Counted from the first letter of the stretch, positions 1 to 8,075 are shown. The stretch is DNA of 53,643 bases from Candidatus Woesearchaeota archaeon (GCA_016933095.1 JAFGBP010000011.1:1-53643); one strand, 5' to 3'. Numbers and translations: made by a program. Notes: generated by a model from the sequence alone, not told the origin.

Positions 1-57
1 CTAACGCCCTCATCGGCAGGTTAGTGTAGTCTTGTTCTCCCAAAAATCATCACCTTC

Positions 58-1131
58 TCATTCTTTAAGCAAGCTAGCATTTCTCCGCTGCTTTGCGTTG
101 TTTACAACGTGGTCTCCTGGTTCCATGCTCGCGTATTGCTCTCCGAGCAGCCTAGCGTAGGTGTTGTCAGGTGCAGGGGAGTCGCTTGGCGTTCTTGCGG
201 CGTATGCCTGCGCCTGTTTATTGAATGTGTTATGGATTTCAGTCATGTCATCTTTTAGTTCTTCCTCGAGGCGGTCAGCTTCGCTCAGGAACTGGAGGGC
301 CCTTGTGGCCTGCATCTGGGGTAATGTCAGTCCTTCGTAGGCTTGGACTGTCCTTGCGAGGCTGAATTTCCTGAGAAGCATGTTTTTCCCGGCAGCGCTT
401 ATTGCAGCGAGGCTTGTGACTCCTGCTTCGATCTCGTGTCCTGCTTGCTCGAGTACCTGGCGCATGTATTCGTTCTCTCCTCTGATCCTGGCAATTTCAT
501 CCGTGACTTCTGCTCTTGCGTCCTGAAATGGTTTTTTGGCATTTTCAAGGTTCGGGACAGAATCATCTCCATACAAGTTGGCTGCCAATTCAGAGCCATA
601 TTTTGGGTCAGAGACGTGACTGGTTAGGCCGTCAAGGCTTGCCTCGAGCTGAGGGAGTGCTTTGGTTCTTGCATCCAATACTGCTTGGGCCTGTTCGCGC
701 CCTCTTGTAAGTGCCTGCACGTAGCCTGTGATTGTGTCGTGAGATGTTTTTATTGTTGCGAGCGCATTATCAAAAGAACGTGTTGCTTCTTTTAGCCAGG
801 CGTACCTTGCTTCTGCCTGCCTGAATTTCTGTTCGTTCTCAAGCCTCTCTTCAAGCGCGGTTGCCTTTCGTTTGGGAAGGACGTTGAGCATTATAGCGTT
901 ATACGTTCTTGAGATGAATCCGAGCCTCTTTGGCTCCTTTCGTGGGGGGAGGCTGAACTCTACTGGATTTGCCAGCAGTTCTGCGGGTTTTCTTGTCTCG
1001 ACCAGCTGGCTAAGCGTGTCTTTTAGGTCTTTATCCTTTACGTCCTCTGGCCTGAGTATAAGAACTGGACTGATGATGCCGTTGGCGGGAGTAGTACAGC
1101 TTTCGTACGTGTCTTGTAGACTTGTTTCCAT
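58..1131 (-). CDS. Coiled-coil protein of unknown function
   Basis: I do not recognise a family. The protein is about 357 residues, mostly charged helix with long predicted coiled coils and no signal peptide or membrane segment, so it is probably cytoplasmic and structural or a scaffold. The open frame reaches 1170, but the TATA box lies at about 1169-1178, overlapping that ATG. The ATG at 1131 has an AGAGGAAG ribosome binding site at proper spacing and lies downstream of the expected transcription start, so I choose it. The promoter carries the AGTGGTTAYAAA motif that also precedes the kinase-like gene at 16450-18084, suggesting joint control. Coding is clear; function unknown. Confidence 0.75.
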   Translation of the reverse strand: METSLQDTYESCTTPANGIISPVLILRPEDVKDKDLKDTLSQLVETRKPAELLANPVEFSLPPRKEPKRLGFISRTYNAIMLNVLPKRKATALEERLENEQKFRQAEARYAWLKEATRSFDNALATIKTSHDTITGYVQALTRGREQAQAVLDARTKALPQLEASLDGLTSHVSDPKYGSELAANLYGDDSVPNLENAKKPFQDARAEVTDEIARIRGENEYMRQVLEQAGHEIEAGVTSLAAISAAGKNMLLRKFSLARTVQAYEGLTLPQMQATRALQFLSEADRLEEELKDDMTEIHNTFNKQAQAYAARTPSDSPAPDNTYARLLGEQYASMEPGDHVVNNAKQRRNASLLKE

Positions 1132-1168
1132 GAAATCTTCCTCTTTTTCTAGGTAATTGGTTGAGCTC

Positions 1169-1197
1169 ATTTATAAATGTTTCGATTTATAACCACT
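1169..1197 (-). promoter_or_regulatory. Promoter with AGTGGTTAYAAA motif (copy 1)
   Basis: Read on the minus strand this is AGTGGTTATAAA, then TCGAAA (BRE-like), then TTTATAAAT (TATA). Nearly the same arrangement occurs at 18125-18154, 23392-23420 and 33855-33882. It drives the gene ending at 58. Confidence 0.65.
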
Positions 1198-1284
1198 ATT
1201 AAATAATAACACTTATTGTTTCTTGGGCTGTCCGACATCCGCTTATAAATGACCGAAACCGTCACTTTTTTGGAGGTGGCATTA

Positions 1285-1428
1285 ATGGTCGAAGAACAGA
1301 TGATAACGCTTACAGTCTCTAAATTCAAGAGAATTCTTCTATTTGGATGGCACTTGCTGTCTCAGGAACAACAGCTGGAACTGGCCAGGATGGGCATCCA
1401 TCCGGAAAGGACTGTCATCAGAAAATGA
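1285..1428 (+). CDS. Small protein, 47 residues, unknown
   Basis: ATG at 1285 is preceded by a strong GGAGGTG ribosome binding site, and a TATA-like TTATAAATG lies near 1241. The product starts MVEEQMITLTVSKF and ends in TVIRK; it has an amphipathic middle with a short hydrophobic patch and no known domain. Its last codons overlap the start of dispersed repeat D (1414-1461), so the 3' end of the gene may have been formed by the repeat. Real translation is plausible from the ribosome binding site but unproven. Confidence 0.5.
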   Translation: MVEEQMITLTVSKFKRILLFGWHLLSQEQQLELARMGIHPERTVIRK

Positions 1429-1461
1429 CCTGTGTCGCACACAACCCAGCCGACGCATACC
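1414..1461 (+). repeat. Dispersed repeat D, copy 1 (48 bp)
   Basis: Matches 4688-4735 at 44 of 48 bases. It contains the small hairpin-forming GTCAT...ATGAC and the shared core CCCAGCCGACGCATA. Shorter copies of the core lie at 3123-3137 and 5950-5964, all in the same orientation, between accessory gene units. Confidence 0.75.
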
Positions 1462-1513
1462 GATACATTTTTATTCTTCATTCAGCTGCATTCTAATTTA
1501 AGGGTGGTTAGCC

Positions 1514-2053
1514 ATGGCAAAGGGTTTAGAGGGGCATATTCTTCTTGAATTGGACTCCTGGAAGCAGGGTCGTATGTATGATGATAAGTGGAATGAAAAA
1601 TACTCGTCTCCATATATAAATTTCTCAAGTAGCGTCCAAATATGTGTTGGGAGGAAGGAAGGCTTGGAAATTCACAGGGGAAACCGGACTGAAATCTATT
1701 TTGAGGAGTTAAGATTCAAGCCGGTAAAGCTAATAGTGGCTGCGGTCCCTTTCTTGAATAAGATAAAGCACATAAAGGGCCATTGCGATTACGTTGATTA
1801 TTTCACATTTGACATATATAGGCACCCGAATGGCACTCTTTATTCTAAAGCGCCACTTAATGCGTATGACAAGAATAATGGGGAGATTCCTGTCAAGATG
1901 CCTTTTGACTACCTGGTCCGTGACTTGCTTTCAGTCCCAAAGGCAAATGCCTTGCTGAATAGAAATTCTAATGTGCTAAAAGAAGTGAATTCAAGAATTG
2001 ACGAACTTGAGCATATGCGAGATTTGATTTTACGCCACGGAAAAACGGGCTAA
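1514..2053 (+). CDS. Hypothetical protein, 179 residues
   Basis: ATG at 1514 follows a GGTGG-type ribosome binding site. The protein is soluble, of mixed alpha/beta composition, with a C-terminal helical segment (about residues 145-175). No motif is recognised. It lies between repeat D copy 1 and a CAACTCCAGG motif at about 2064, convergent with the HEPN/MNT pair, so it belongs to the accessory block. Base composition is AT-richer than the housekeeping genes further on, consistent with acquisition. Confidence 0.7.
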   Translation: MAKGLEGHILLELDSWKQGRMYDDKWNEKYSSPYINFSSSVQICVGRKEGLEIHRGNRTEIYFEELRFKPVKLIVAAVPFLNKIKHIKGHCDYVDYFTFDIYRHPNGTLYSKAPLNAYDKNNGEIPVKMPFDYLVRDLLSVPKANALLNRNSNVLKEVNSRIDELEHMRDLILRHGKTG

Positions 2054-2099
2054 TCGGTGCTTGTCAACTCCAGGGCTTGTTTGCGGCATCTGTTGAGAG

Positions 2100-2501
2100 C
2101 TATTTTAGCTGGCTTGTGATTGCTTCTTTAAGCTTGAGTATTGTCTCTGTGATTTTGGACTCGTTCAGTTGAATGTAGTTCTTATTTATATTGAATCCTT
2201 CATAGTGTATCCTGTTTCGGTATTCTCTCATTTGTTGTAGGAGCTGCCTTATCTGCTCGTCAAGCTTGCTTGTCTTCGCAATATAGTCAATCAGTTCTTG
2301 GTGGGCGCCTTCCCCTTTAGTTTTTTTGCCATGGAGAAGCGCAATGGCTTCCATCAGCTTGTGCAGTGCATCATAATAATCCGTTAGTGTGTTGGCGGGA
2401 TATTTTTCCTTGTCTGTCGTCTTTAGTCGCTCCATTGTGATGTCCGCCATCTTTGCAAGCGACTTTGCCATTCCCTTATCAACACGAGTGTCAATGATCA
2501 T
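2100..2501 (-). CDS. HEPN-domain protein, putative toxin of MNT/HEPN module 1
   Basis: The 133-residue all-helical protein carries RNRIHY near residues 95-100, resembling the R-x4-6-H ribonuclease signature of HEPN toxins. The start ATG overlaps the stop of the nucleotidyltransferase gene (ATGA, 2498-2501), the usual translational coupling of MNT/HEPN pairs. In characterised pairs the HEPN protein is an RNase and the MNT partner silences it by AMPylation; here that role is inferred from family and context. Confidence 0.75.
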   Translation of the reverse strand: MIIDTRVDKGMAKSLAKMADITMERLKTTDKEKYPANTLTDYYDALHKLMEAIALLHGKKTKGEGAHQELIDYIAKTSKLDEQIRQLLQQMREYRNRIHYEGFNINKNYIQLNESKITETILKLKEAITSQLK

Positions 2502-3037
2502 TTGAACGCTTCCAAGTATCCTTTGAGTATTGTCCCGTTAACTATGTTATTTTTCAGCTCAACAGGGTATCTTGTGAAGTCCTTGTTGAAATGGAGCTGT
2601 ATTTTCCTTTTTAGTTTTTTCTCATACTGTTTGATGTCAACTTCTGTTTCTGGGCACTCTATAAACAGGTCTATGTCGCTATCTTCGAGATCTTCTCCTC
2701 TTTGATAGCTCCCGAACATGACGATGCTTTTCGGAGTGAGCTTTTCCTCAATGTGCTCAATGAGGCCAGATTCAGTGATTTTTTGGAGATTATAAATCCT
2801 CTTCTTTTCCTTGAAGCAAGCATTGTTGATATTGGCTTTGTATATTGGAAAATTTCTTCTTCCTTTCTTTTCTATCTGCTCAGTTATCATGCCCTCTTTT
2901 GCAAGTTCTGTAATGGCTTTCTTTACTGAGGTATGTGCGAGTTTTATCTTTCTACTTATCTCCATTAGATAGTGATTTTTGGATGGTTCTTGAAAGATTG
3001 GCTCCAAAACGTTTAACATATTACTTTTACGTATCAT
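2498..3037 (-). CDS. HTH plus MNT-type nucleotidyltransferase, antitoxin of module 1
   Basis: The N-terminal 70 residues look like a winged helix (KIKLAHTSVKKAITELAKEG), followed by a minimal nucleotidyltransferase core with GSYQRGEDLEDSDIDLF, i.e. GS then DxD metal ligands. About 179 residues. A TTTAAATA box about 28 bases upstream of the ATG suggests a leaderless mRNA. The HTH suggests autoregulation; AT-rich sequence (3035-3060) between TATA and start would be the site. It is coupled to the HEPN gene downstream. Confidence 0.8.
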   Translation of the reverse strand: MIRKSNMLNVLEPIFQEPSKNHYLMEISRKIKLAHTSVKKAITELAKEGMITEQIEKKGRRNFPIYKANINNACFKEKKRIYNLQKITESGLIEHIEEKLTPKSIVMFGSYQRGEDLEDSDIDLFIECPETEVDIKQYEKKLKRKIQLHFNKDFTRYPVELKNNIVNGTILKGYLEAFK

Positions 3038-3122
3038 GTATTACAAATATATAATATGTCTATTTAAATCTTTTCATTTTCAGAACTATGTCCGGTCGGC
3101 GCTTTCAACTCTGGTACTTATG

Positions 3123-3137
3123 CCCAGCCGACGCATA
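3123..3137 (+). repeat. Repeat D core, copy 2
   Basis: CCCAGCCGACGCATA, identical to the core at 1446-1460 and followed by ATGCGTC, which makes a perfect palindrome with GACGCAT. An upstream GTCGGC near 3092 can pair with GCCGAC here. Confidence 0.6.
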
Positions 3138-3183
3138 ATGCGTCCCGGGTCATTTTTCGATGATAGTGTGCCGCAGTACACTT

Positions 3184-3220
3184 CAGTAAACGACAATCAT
3201 TTTGGAAAGGTCGTTTACTG
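3184..3220. repeat. 11-bp inverted repeat
   Basis: CAGTAAACGAC at 3184-3194 and GTCGTTTACTG at 3210-3220 are perfectly complementary, with a 15-base loop. Confidence 0.7.
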
Positions 3221-3273
3221 TTAGTGGGTGTTAATATGTATTTTCTAGTGTCTATGTTTTTTGTGGTGTCACA

Positions 3274-3317
3274 ACAAAAGCAGTGGCTTTTGTGTGCCAA
3301 AATGCCGTTGCATTTTG
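3274..3317. repeat. Two consecutive perfect hairpins
   Basis: ACAAAAGC and GCTTTTGT flank AGTG (3274-3293); four bases later CAAAATGC and GCATTTTG flank CGTT (3298-3317). Both have 8-bp stems and 4-base loops. They could be RNA stem-loops or a protein-binding site. Confidence 0.65.
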
Positions 3318-3536
3318 AGCACTTTTGTGGCGACTCTGTTTTCTGGGTTTTTCTCTCGGTTGTGTTACGTTTTCGCCACCAGATTTAAATATCTCCTCGG
3401 TCGTGTTGTGCGTGACGACGCGATTAATCACGATAAATAATAAAGGCGAGCGGGAGGTTGATCCGTATAATAATAGAGGCAAGCACGAGGCTTGGATGCT
3501 GGAACGAAATTCAATGCGGCAACTTTTGGCCGAAAG

Positions 3537-3571
3537 ATTTATATATATCATAAATGAGATAATATTATCTC
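3537..3571 (+). promoter_or_regulatory. TATA box and palindromic operator of module 2
   Basis: ATTTATATATAT at 3537-3548 is a TATA box. GAGATAATATTATCTC at 3556-3571 is a perfect 16-bp palindrome lying between it and the start at 3591, where the HTH protein encoded next could repress its own promoter. Confidence 0.6.
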
Positions 3572-3590
3572 AAATAAGAGATGACTAAAG

Positions 3591-4205
3591 ATGATGATGA
3601 AATTGAGCAAGAACCAGCAGGCAATCCTGTCCTTATTGAGGAAAGACCTTTTCCTGAAAGCAAGCATCCGGCAGATAATGATACTTCTAAGAAAGAAATC
3701 GTATGCGAGGATATATGAGGCGGTGCTTGGCCTGGAAAAACAAGGTATACTTAAGACAGAGCGATTCGGCCATTCAAAGGTCGTCGAGCTCTTCCTAGGA
3801 AGAGAAACAATCTCGCTTCTATCCTTCATGGAGGAAACTGAGGCATTCCAGAAAAATATTCCTGGCATGGGGCCTATCCTGGAAGCAAAAGAATTGTCAG
3901 ATGACATAATCATAATAACTGGCAGCTATGCAAAAGGCCGGCAGACAAAAGGGTCTGATATAGACCTGGCCATAATGACAAGAGATGATCCTTTCAAGAA
4001 GCAGAAACTTGTAGAAAACCTCACTCTTTCCAGCAATCCTCCAGTTCACCCAGTTGTTTTCTCGGAAAATAACTTCAAGGAGATGCTGCTGGACAAAAAA
4101 GAGAACTTCGGAAAAGAAACCTATAAGAACAGACTCATACTTACCAATGCCAAGAGATTCTTTGAAATAATAAATGAGGCAAACAAGAGTGGATTCAGAG
4201 GTTAA
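3591..4205 (+). CDS. HTH plus MNT-type nucleotidyltransferase, antitoxin of module 2
   Basis: About 204 residues: an N-terminal winged-helix region (residues 1-65) and a nucleotidyltransferase domain with ITGSYAKGRQTKGSDIDLAI, giving the GS and DxD motifs of the MNT family. Three in-frame ATGs lie at 3591-3599, so the exact start is ambiguous by two residues. The promoter holds a perfect palindrome. The 3' end overlaps the HEPN gene by up to 32 bases. It is likely the AMPylating antitoxin of the following HEPN protein, by family analogy. Confidence 0.82.
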   Translation: MMMKLSKNQQAILSLLRKDLFLKASIRQIMILLRKKSYARIYEAVLGLEKQGILKTERFGHSKVVELFLGRETISLLSFMEETEAFQKNIPGMGPILEAKELSDDIIIITGSYAKGRQTKGSDIDLAIMTRDDPFKKQKLVENLTLSSNPPVHPVVFSENNFKEMLLDKKENFGKETYKNRLILTNAKRFFEIINEANKSGFRG

Positions 4206-4662
4206 GCTATACATTCAAAGGTCAGAGAACAAGCTCATACTTGCAAGAGCCACGTTTGACTTATCAACGAACGACAAGAGCAAGGATGCTATGGGCATAC
4301 CAAAAGACAAGACCTTCTTCAATGACGTCATCTCAGAAGCTTATTTCTCGATATTCTACGCCGCGAAGGCAGTGCTGGCGGCAAAAGGCATAAAGACCAG
4401 GCCGCCCGAGGAGCACAAGAAGACATACGAGGAACTCAAAAAACTCGCAGAGATGGGAGTCTTTGACAAGAAGCTCTTGGAGATATACGAGGAAGAGACC
4501 CTGAAAGCAGAAACCCTCCTGAACATCTTCTTCACAGAGAAAAGGAAAAGAGGCATCTTTACATACCATGTCAAATCAGAAGCAAATATCCCGTACGCAA
4601 AAGAGTCGCTTGACAACGCGAAAGTGTTTCTCGCCGCGATGAACGGGCTGGCCAACAAGTGA
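4174..4662 (+). CDS. HEPN-domain protein, putative toxin of module 2
   Basis: The all-helical 162-residue protein contains SEAYFSIFYAAKAVLAAKG near residues 50-70, typical of HEPN proteins found beside MNT nucleotidyltransferases. I see no crisp R-x4-6-H motif, so nuclease activity is less certain than in module 1. The ATG at 4174 overlaps the upstream gene by 32 bases; a GTG at 4189 is an alternative start. Translation is probably coupled to the antitoxin. Confidence 0.75.
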   Translation: MRQTRVDSEVKLYIQRSENKLILARATFDLSTNDKSKDAMGIPKDKTFFNDVISEAYFSIFYAAKAVLAAKGIKTRPPEEHKKTYEELKKLAEMGVFDKKLLEIYEEETLKAETLLNIFFTEKRKRGIFTYHVKSEANIPYAKESLDNAKVFLAAMNGLANK

Positions 4663-4687
4663 CCTGTGGTTTGCTCATTTCCCGATT

Positions 4688-4735
4688 GTCATAAGAAAAT
4701 GACCTGTGTTGCACACAACCCGGCCGATGCATACC
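4688..4735 (+). repeat. Dispersed repeat D, copy 3 (48 bp)
   Basis: 44 of 48 bases match 1414-1461. It is followed at once by CAACTCCAGG, also present after the gene ending at 2053. It lies between module 2 and the next gene pair. Confidence 0.75.
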
Positions 4736-4902
4736 AACTCCAGGTCAATATCGCTACCTTATTTTGGAGCCGGCCTTTGACCCCTTTCTTTCTTTGAATT
4801 TTGTGAATACTCCTATTTGGTAATTGATTGTTGAAATGAATTTTACGATGTTCCAAAGTTTGGTGGCAAAAAATTTATAAATTACTAAGAGAATGAATTC
4901 AT

Positions 4903-5187
4903 ATGCAAAAAAAGGCTTCAATTTTCAGGTCCTTAAAGGCAGGAAATTCAGTAAAAATAGACGGTAACCTTGAAAAAGTGATTGATGTGGAAATACTTGA
5001 TTCATGTCATGATGAGTTTTGCTTTGGAATGTTTACTGCTTATCTCACAAACAATTTGGCCATCCGCGTGGAAGATGATGAAACAGTCTCACTTCTCAAG
5101 GTAAAAAAGGATGGCAATTCCGAAGAGCTTATTGATATTGCGTACGACAATTTAGAGGTTGTTAATGAAAGAAAAAAGAAAGCGTAG
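4903..5187 (+). CDS. Hypothetical protein, 94 residues
   Basis: A TATA box (AATTTATAAAT, about 4870-4880) sits 25-30 bases upstream of the ATG, so the mRNA is probably leaderless. The small protein is acidic in its second half and beta-rich, with no recognised domain. The next gene begins within its last codons in another frame, so the two form an operon. The pair lies between repeat D copies 3 and 4, like the toxin-antitoxin modules, but neither protein looks like a known toxin or antitoxin. Confidence 0.7.
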   Translation: MQKKASIFRSLKAGNSVKIDGNLEKVIDVEILDSCHDEFCFGMFTAYLTNNLAIRVEDDETVSLLKVKKDGNSEELIDIAYDNLEVVNERKKKA

Positions 5188-5935
5188 TTCTTCTCATCAA
5201 ATGTATCTTTATTTTAGGATGGAAGCTCTTAAACGAGATCTAGAACATGAAAAGCTGCTTGCTGACTTACATAACCTTTCAGAAAGCATGCGTACCTGCA
5301 ATTATCTTGACAGCTTGGCTTTGAAAATTCTTTACGATAAGCTCGTTTTACATCTGCGTTTGGTAAAACAAGGGATTTCTTCCTCGCTTAACAATAAAAA
5401 AATTTCAGAGAATTCGATTTTGGAATACCTCAATAAAGTGGCGGCATTGGCGAAACAGGTAGACTACCGAGATCGTAAGCATTATGCGGAACTTGAACTC
5501 TTATTTAATAAGCCAGACAATACGATCTTTTCGAAAGAATGGGCATCTCTTGAAAGCAAAATAAGAAGAATACTTAAGATTGGCAGAAATGAAGAGATTA
5601 AACTAATAGAACGGACCTATTTGGGAGGTTTTTTGCTTGAGGCGCGGTTGCTATCTTACAAAAATTTTGATTTGATTGGAGAGATGTGGAATATATTGAG
5701 TGATGATTTGGGCAGGAGAAATCATCTCTTGTCAGGCTATTTGATTTCGACCCAAATATTTATGCCAACAAAGATCTCAGAAGAAATCTCAGCATTGGAT
5801 ATGGAAATAACTAAAGTCGTTTTCGGTGAAGATTATGGTCAGATTTCTGCGTTCGGGAGTTCGCACCATGTTCCTCTCAATTCTGAACAAAAAGAAGAAA
5901 TAAAAAGTGAATTCAACAAGAAAATTTCAGATTGA
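5165..5935 (+). CDS. Hypothetical helical protein, about 256 residues
   Basis: ATG at 5165 follows AGAGGT inside the upstream gene, giving a 23-base overlap and likely translational coupling; a TTG at 5159 is a weaker option. The protein is soluble and strongly helical with many Lys and Glu and no recognised motif. It may act with the 94-residue protein encoded just before it. The gene ends 14 bases before a repeat D core, so it closes the accessory block. Confidence 0.68.
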   Translation: MKEKRKRSSSHQMYLYFRMEALKRDLEHEKLLADLHNLSESMRTCNYLDSLALKILYDKLVLHLRLVKQGISSSLNNKKISENSILEYLNKVAALAKQVDYRDRKHYAELELLFNKPDNTIFSKEWASLESKIRRILKIGRNEEIKLIERTYLGGFLLEARLLSYKNFDLIGEMWNILSDDLGRRNHLLSGYLISTQIFMPTKISEEISALDMEITKVVFGEDYGQISAFGSSHHVPLNSEQKEEIKSEFNKKISD

Positions 5936-5949
5936 GGATCTGGTTTAAG

Positions 5950-5964
5950 CCCGGCCGATGCATA
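5950..5964 (+). repeat. Repeat D core, copy 4
   Basis: CCCGGCCGATGCATA, the same 15 bases as at 4719-4733. A second GATGCAT follows near 5996. It marks the right edge of the accessory block. Confidence 0.6.
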
Positions 5965-6010
5965 TTTTCTACATTCTATTGTGCTGTCTGCCAGATGATG
6001 CATGCTCGCC

Positions 6011-7396
6011 TTAATGGTCTATCTCTTTGATTTTCTCTTCTAACCGTTCTGCCAGGTCTTCGGGCTCTTCTGGCAGTCCTGCGCAGGCAGGGTGTTCGGG
6101 AGGCGCGATTATGCAGTTTACCGACTCGGTTGGGTCAAGCTTGAGGTTGTGCAGTGAAATATTTGTATTCCATGCGCCTTCTCTAAGGTATTTTATGTCT
6201 CCTGACCTGATTGCGCAGGCGTGTGAATTGCCTATGAGGGGCAGCCCCCAGAAGAATAGTTCCCTGCCGCCGCCAAGGCCGTTTCCGTTGATGGAATCTA
6301 TTTGGCCTTGCAGGAGCGGGATTAAGTTTACTCCGTCTGAATTGTAGTCTGGAAGTGTGCGATTGTCGATGTTTGCTGCGTTGATGAATGTTTGGAAGAA
6401 ATCAGTTAGTATGATTGGCGTTTCGCTTACTCGTCCCGGTGTTATTTCTGCTGGCCATCTTATGAGGAGCGGTATCCTGATCCCTCCCTCTCGGCATGAG
6501 CCCTTGTTTCCGGTGTAGGGGCCTGCTGAGCCGTATCCTTTTTGCGGGCCGTTGTCGCTGAAGAACAGGACGAATGTGTTTCTTTCCGCGTCTTGCCTTT
6601 TGATCTCATCCAGGACGATGCCAATATTCCTGTCAAGCCACCTTACTGTGTTTTGATATAGTGTCATGTTTGGAAGCGCAAACGCTGGCGGGACGCCGTT
6701 TATTGTGTGTGGGTCGTGGTAGCTGACCACCATGAAAGCGGGTTGGGTTCTGTCTCGGTTGCTGTACCATTCGACGGCATTTCGAGTGGATCGTGCATCA
6801 AAGCCGGGGTCCGCTTCGACTGGCCCATTAAATTCCCATTTTGCATAGTCGAATCCTTTTTCCAGTGGCGTGTACCCTTCTATGTGCCACTTGCCGAATA
6901 GTGCGGTTTGGTATCCGAGAGAACGAAGTACTTCGGCGATGATAATTCCGTGTAGTTCATGGGGTGGGTTCCATTTGACGCCTGTGTTTGACGGATTCCA
7001 GCCAGTATAGAATGATGCCCTGGAGGGTGCGCATAGCGCTGCTGTTGTGTATGCGCTAGTGAATCTGATGCCTTCATTGGCTATCTTATCTATGTTTGGA
7101 GTGGGCGTGGCTGCGCCGTAGCTTGAAAGGTCTCCCCAGCCCATGTCGTCAGAGATGAAGACGACGATGTCTGGTTTGGTGCGTGGGATTGGTGTTGCTT
7201 CCTGCGTTGTCGGATTAGTGGGTGTTACTGCAGTTGGGCTTTCGCTCGCGCAGGCCGGCAAATAGGCGGTGAGTGCCAGTGCGCCAAGTGTTTTTAGGGC
7301 GCGCCCGGTCTTTTTACTATAAGATGTATTCTCGCAGCTCTTCTCCCTGAAGAGTATGTTGCCGTTGCTGTCGTATAGCTTTTTGTCTGAAACCAT
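6011..7396 (-). CDS. Sulfatase family protein (arylsulfatase-like), probable lipoprotein
   Basis: The 461-residue protein has the alkaline-phosphatase-superfamily sulfatase signatures: metal-binding DD at 83-84 (FISDDMGWGDL), the formylglycine motif CAPSRAS with Cys122, FGKWH, and FSDNG. A hydrophobic stretch ending YLPACAS (Cys49) resembles a lipobox, preceded by a long unusual N-tail. It would hydrolyse sulfate esters, perhaps of polysaccharides, outside the cell; Cys122 needs conversion to formylglycine. A TATA box lies about 36 bases upstream. No sulfatase-activating radical SAM gene is adjacent. Confidence 0.88.
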   Translation of the reverse strand: MVSDKKLYDSNGNILFREKSCENTSYSKKTGRALKTLGALALTAYLPACASESPTAVTPTNPTTQEATPIPRTKPDIVVFISDDMGWGDLSSYGAATPTPNIDKIANEGIRFTSAYTTAALCAPSRASFYTGWNPSNTGVKWNPPHELHGIIIAEVLRSLGYQTALFGKWHIEGYTPLEKGFDYAKWEFNGPVEADPGFDARSTRNAVEWYSNRDRTQPAFMVVSYHDPHTINGVPPAFALPNMTLYQNTVRWLDRNIGIVLDEIKRQDAERNTFVLFFSDNGPQKGYGSAGPYTGNKGSCREGGIRIPLLIRWPAEITPGRVSETPIILTDFFQTFINAANIDNRTLPDYNSDGVNLIPLLQGQIDSINGNGLGGGRELFFWGLPLIGNSHACAIRSGDIKYLREGAWNTNISLHNLKLDPTESVNCIIAPPEHPACAGLPEEPEDLAERLEEKIKEIDH

Positions 7397-7592
7397 GCTT
7401 TTACTCTCGGATGAATTGCCTATGTTTTATAAATCTTCCGAATTTCACAACTTTAAAAGAGTAACAAAAAAGCGCATTTGTTTTCTACAAGAAATATGCC
7501 TCTGGCAGTACTGAATGCCGCGTTCAGCAGCATAAAAAAAGCATGAAACAGAATAAGATAAAAGCCTATTTCTCAAAGTCACGGGCCAAGCG

Positions 7593-8018
7593 TCAGTCGA
7601 AATAATCCTCTTCGCTCCAATTGCGTATATGCCTGGTGAATGTGCAGCTGCCCTTCTCTTCGATCACGTTTCTGTCGAGGTGTTCCTTGTACCGGTTTAT
7701 CAGGCTTTGGCAGTCGGAGCACCTGCGGAAGTCAGTCTCTATCTCCACCTCGTATTCTTTTGGGCCCGTCCTTCTGAGCTTGGTCGGCGTCTTGGCTGAA
7801 CCTGAAAAGTAGTTATATATTGTCTCTACAAACCTCTGGTCGGCTATCGCTTCGGAAAGTGTGAGCTTCAAGATGCACTTCTTCGGAGCAGAAAAATTGA
7901 CGACCTCGCGCCTTATCCGCATGCAAAGGCCTCGCCTCATACGGTCAAGATTCTCGTCCTTCCGTCTCTGCACGTGTCCTGGGAGCTTTAGGCTACCGTC
8001 GGGATTGAATTCGACCAT
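7593..8018 (-). CDS. Hypothetical protein with CxxC, 141 residues
   Basis: ATTATAAAAT about 25 bases upstream of the ATG indicates a leaderless transcript. The protein is basic, with two more Cys near the middle and one CxxC (RRCSDCQSL) near residue 100, perhaps one half of a metal site. No family is recognised. It stands alone between the sulfatase and a small membrane protein gene on the same strand. Confidence 0.7.
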   Translation of the reverse strand: MVEFNPDGSLKLPGHVQRRKDENLDRMRRGLCMRIRREVVNFSAPKKCILKLTLSEAIADQRFVETIYNYFSGSAKTPTKLRRTGPKEYEVEIETDFRRCSDCQSLINRYKEHLDRNVIEEKGSCTFTRHIRNWSEEDYFD

Positions 8019-8075
8019 TCTTTTTCAGGGCCGATTGTTATTTTATAATCTTTTTGTTTCAGTTCGACTGGTTTG

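Larger units (their letters stand above)
3038..3590. other. Intergenic region between two divergent MNT/HEPN modules
   Basis: I see no convincing gene here; the open frames on both strands are short and lack ribosome binding sites. It holds the promoter of module 1 at its left end, a repeat D core (3123-3137) next to a perfect GACGCAT-A-ATGCGTC palindrome, an 11-bp inverted repeat (3184-3194 with 3210-3220), two consecutive perfect hairpins (3274-3293 and 3298-3317), and the TATA and operator of module 2 at its right end. Confidence 0.6.

Noticed and set aside
3252..3588. Overlapping open frames on both strands between the toxin-antitoxin modules
   Set aside because: No ribosome binding sites, protein-like composition weak, and they cover the hairpins and the promoter of module 2.
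1414..5964. True integron attC sites
   Set aside because: The repeats lack the GTTRRRY/RYYYAAC cores and no integrase is seen; kept only as cassette-like.
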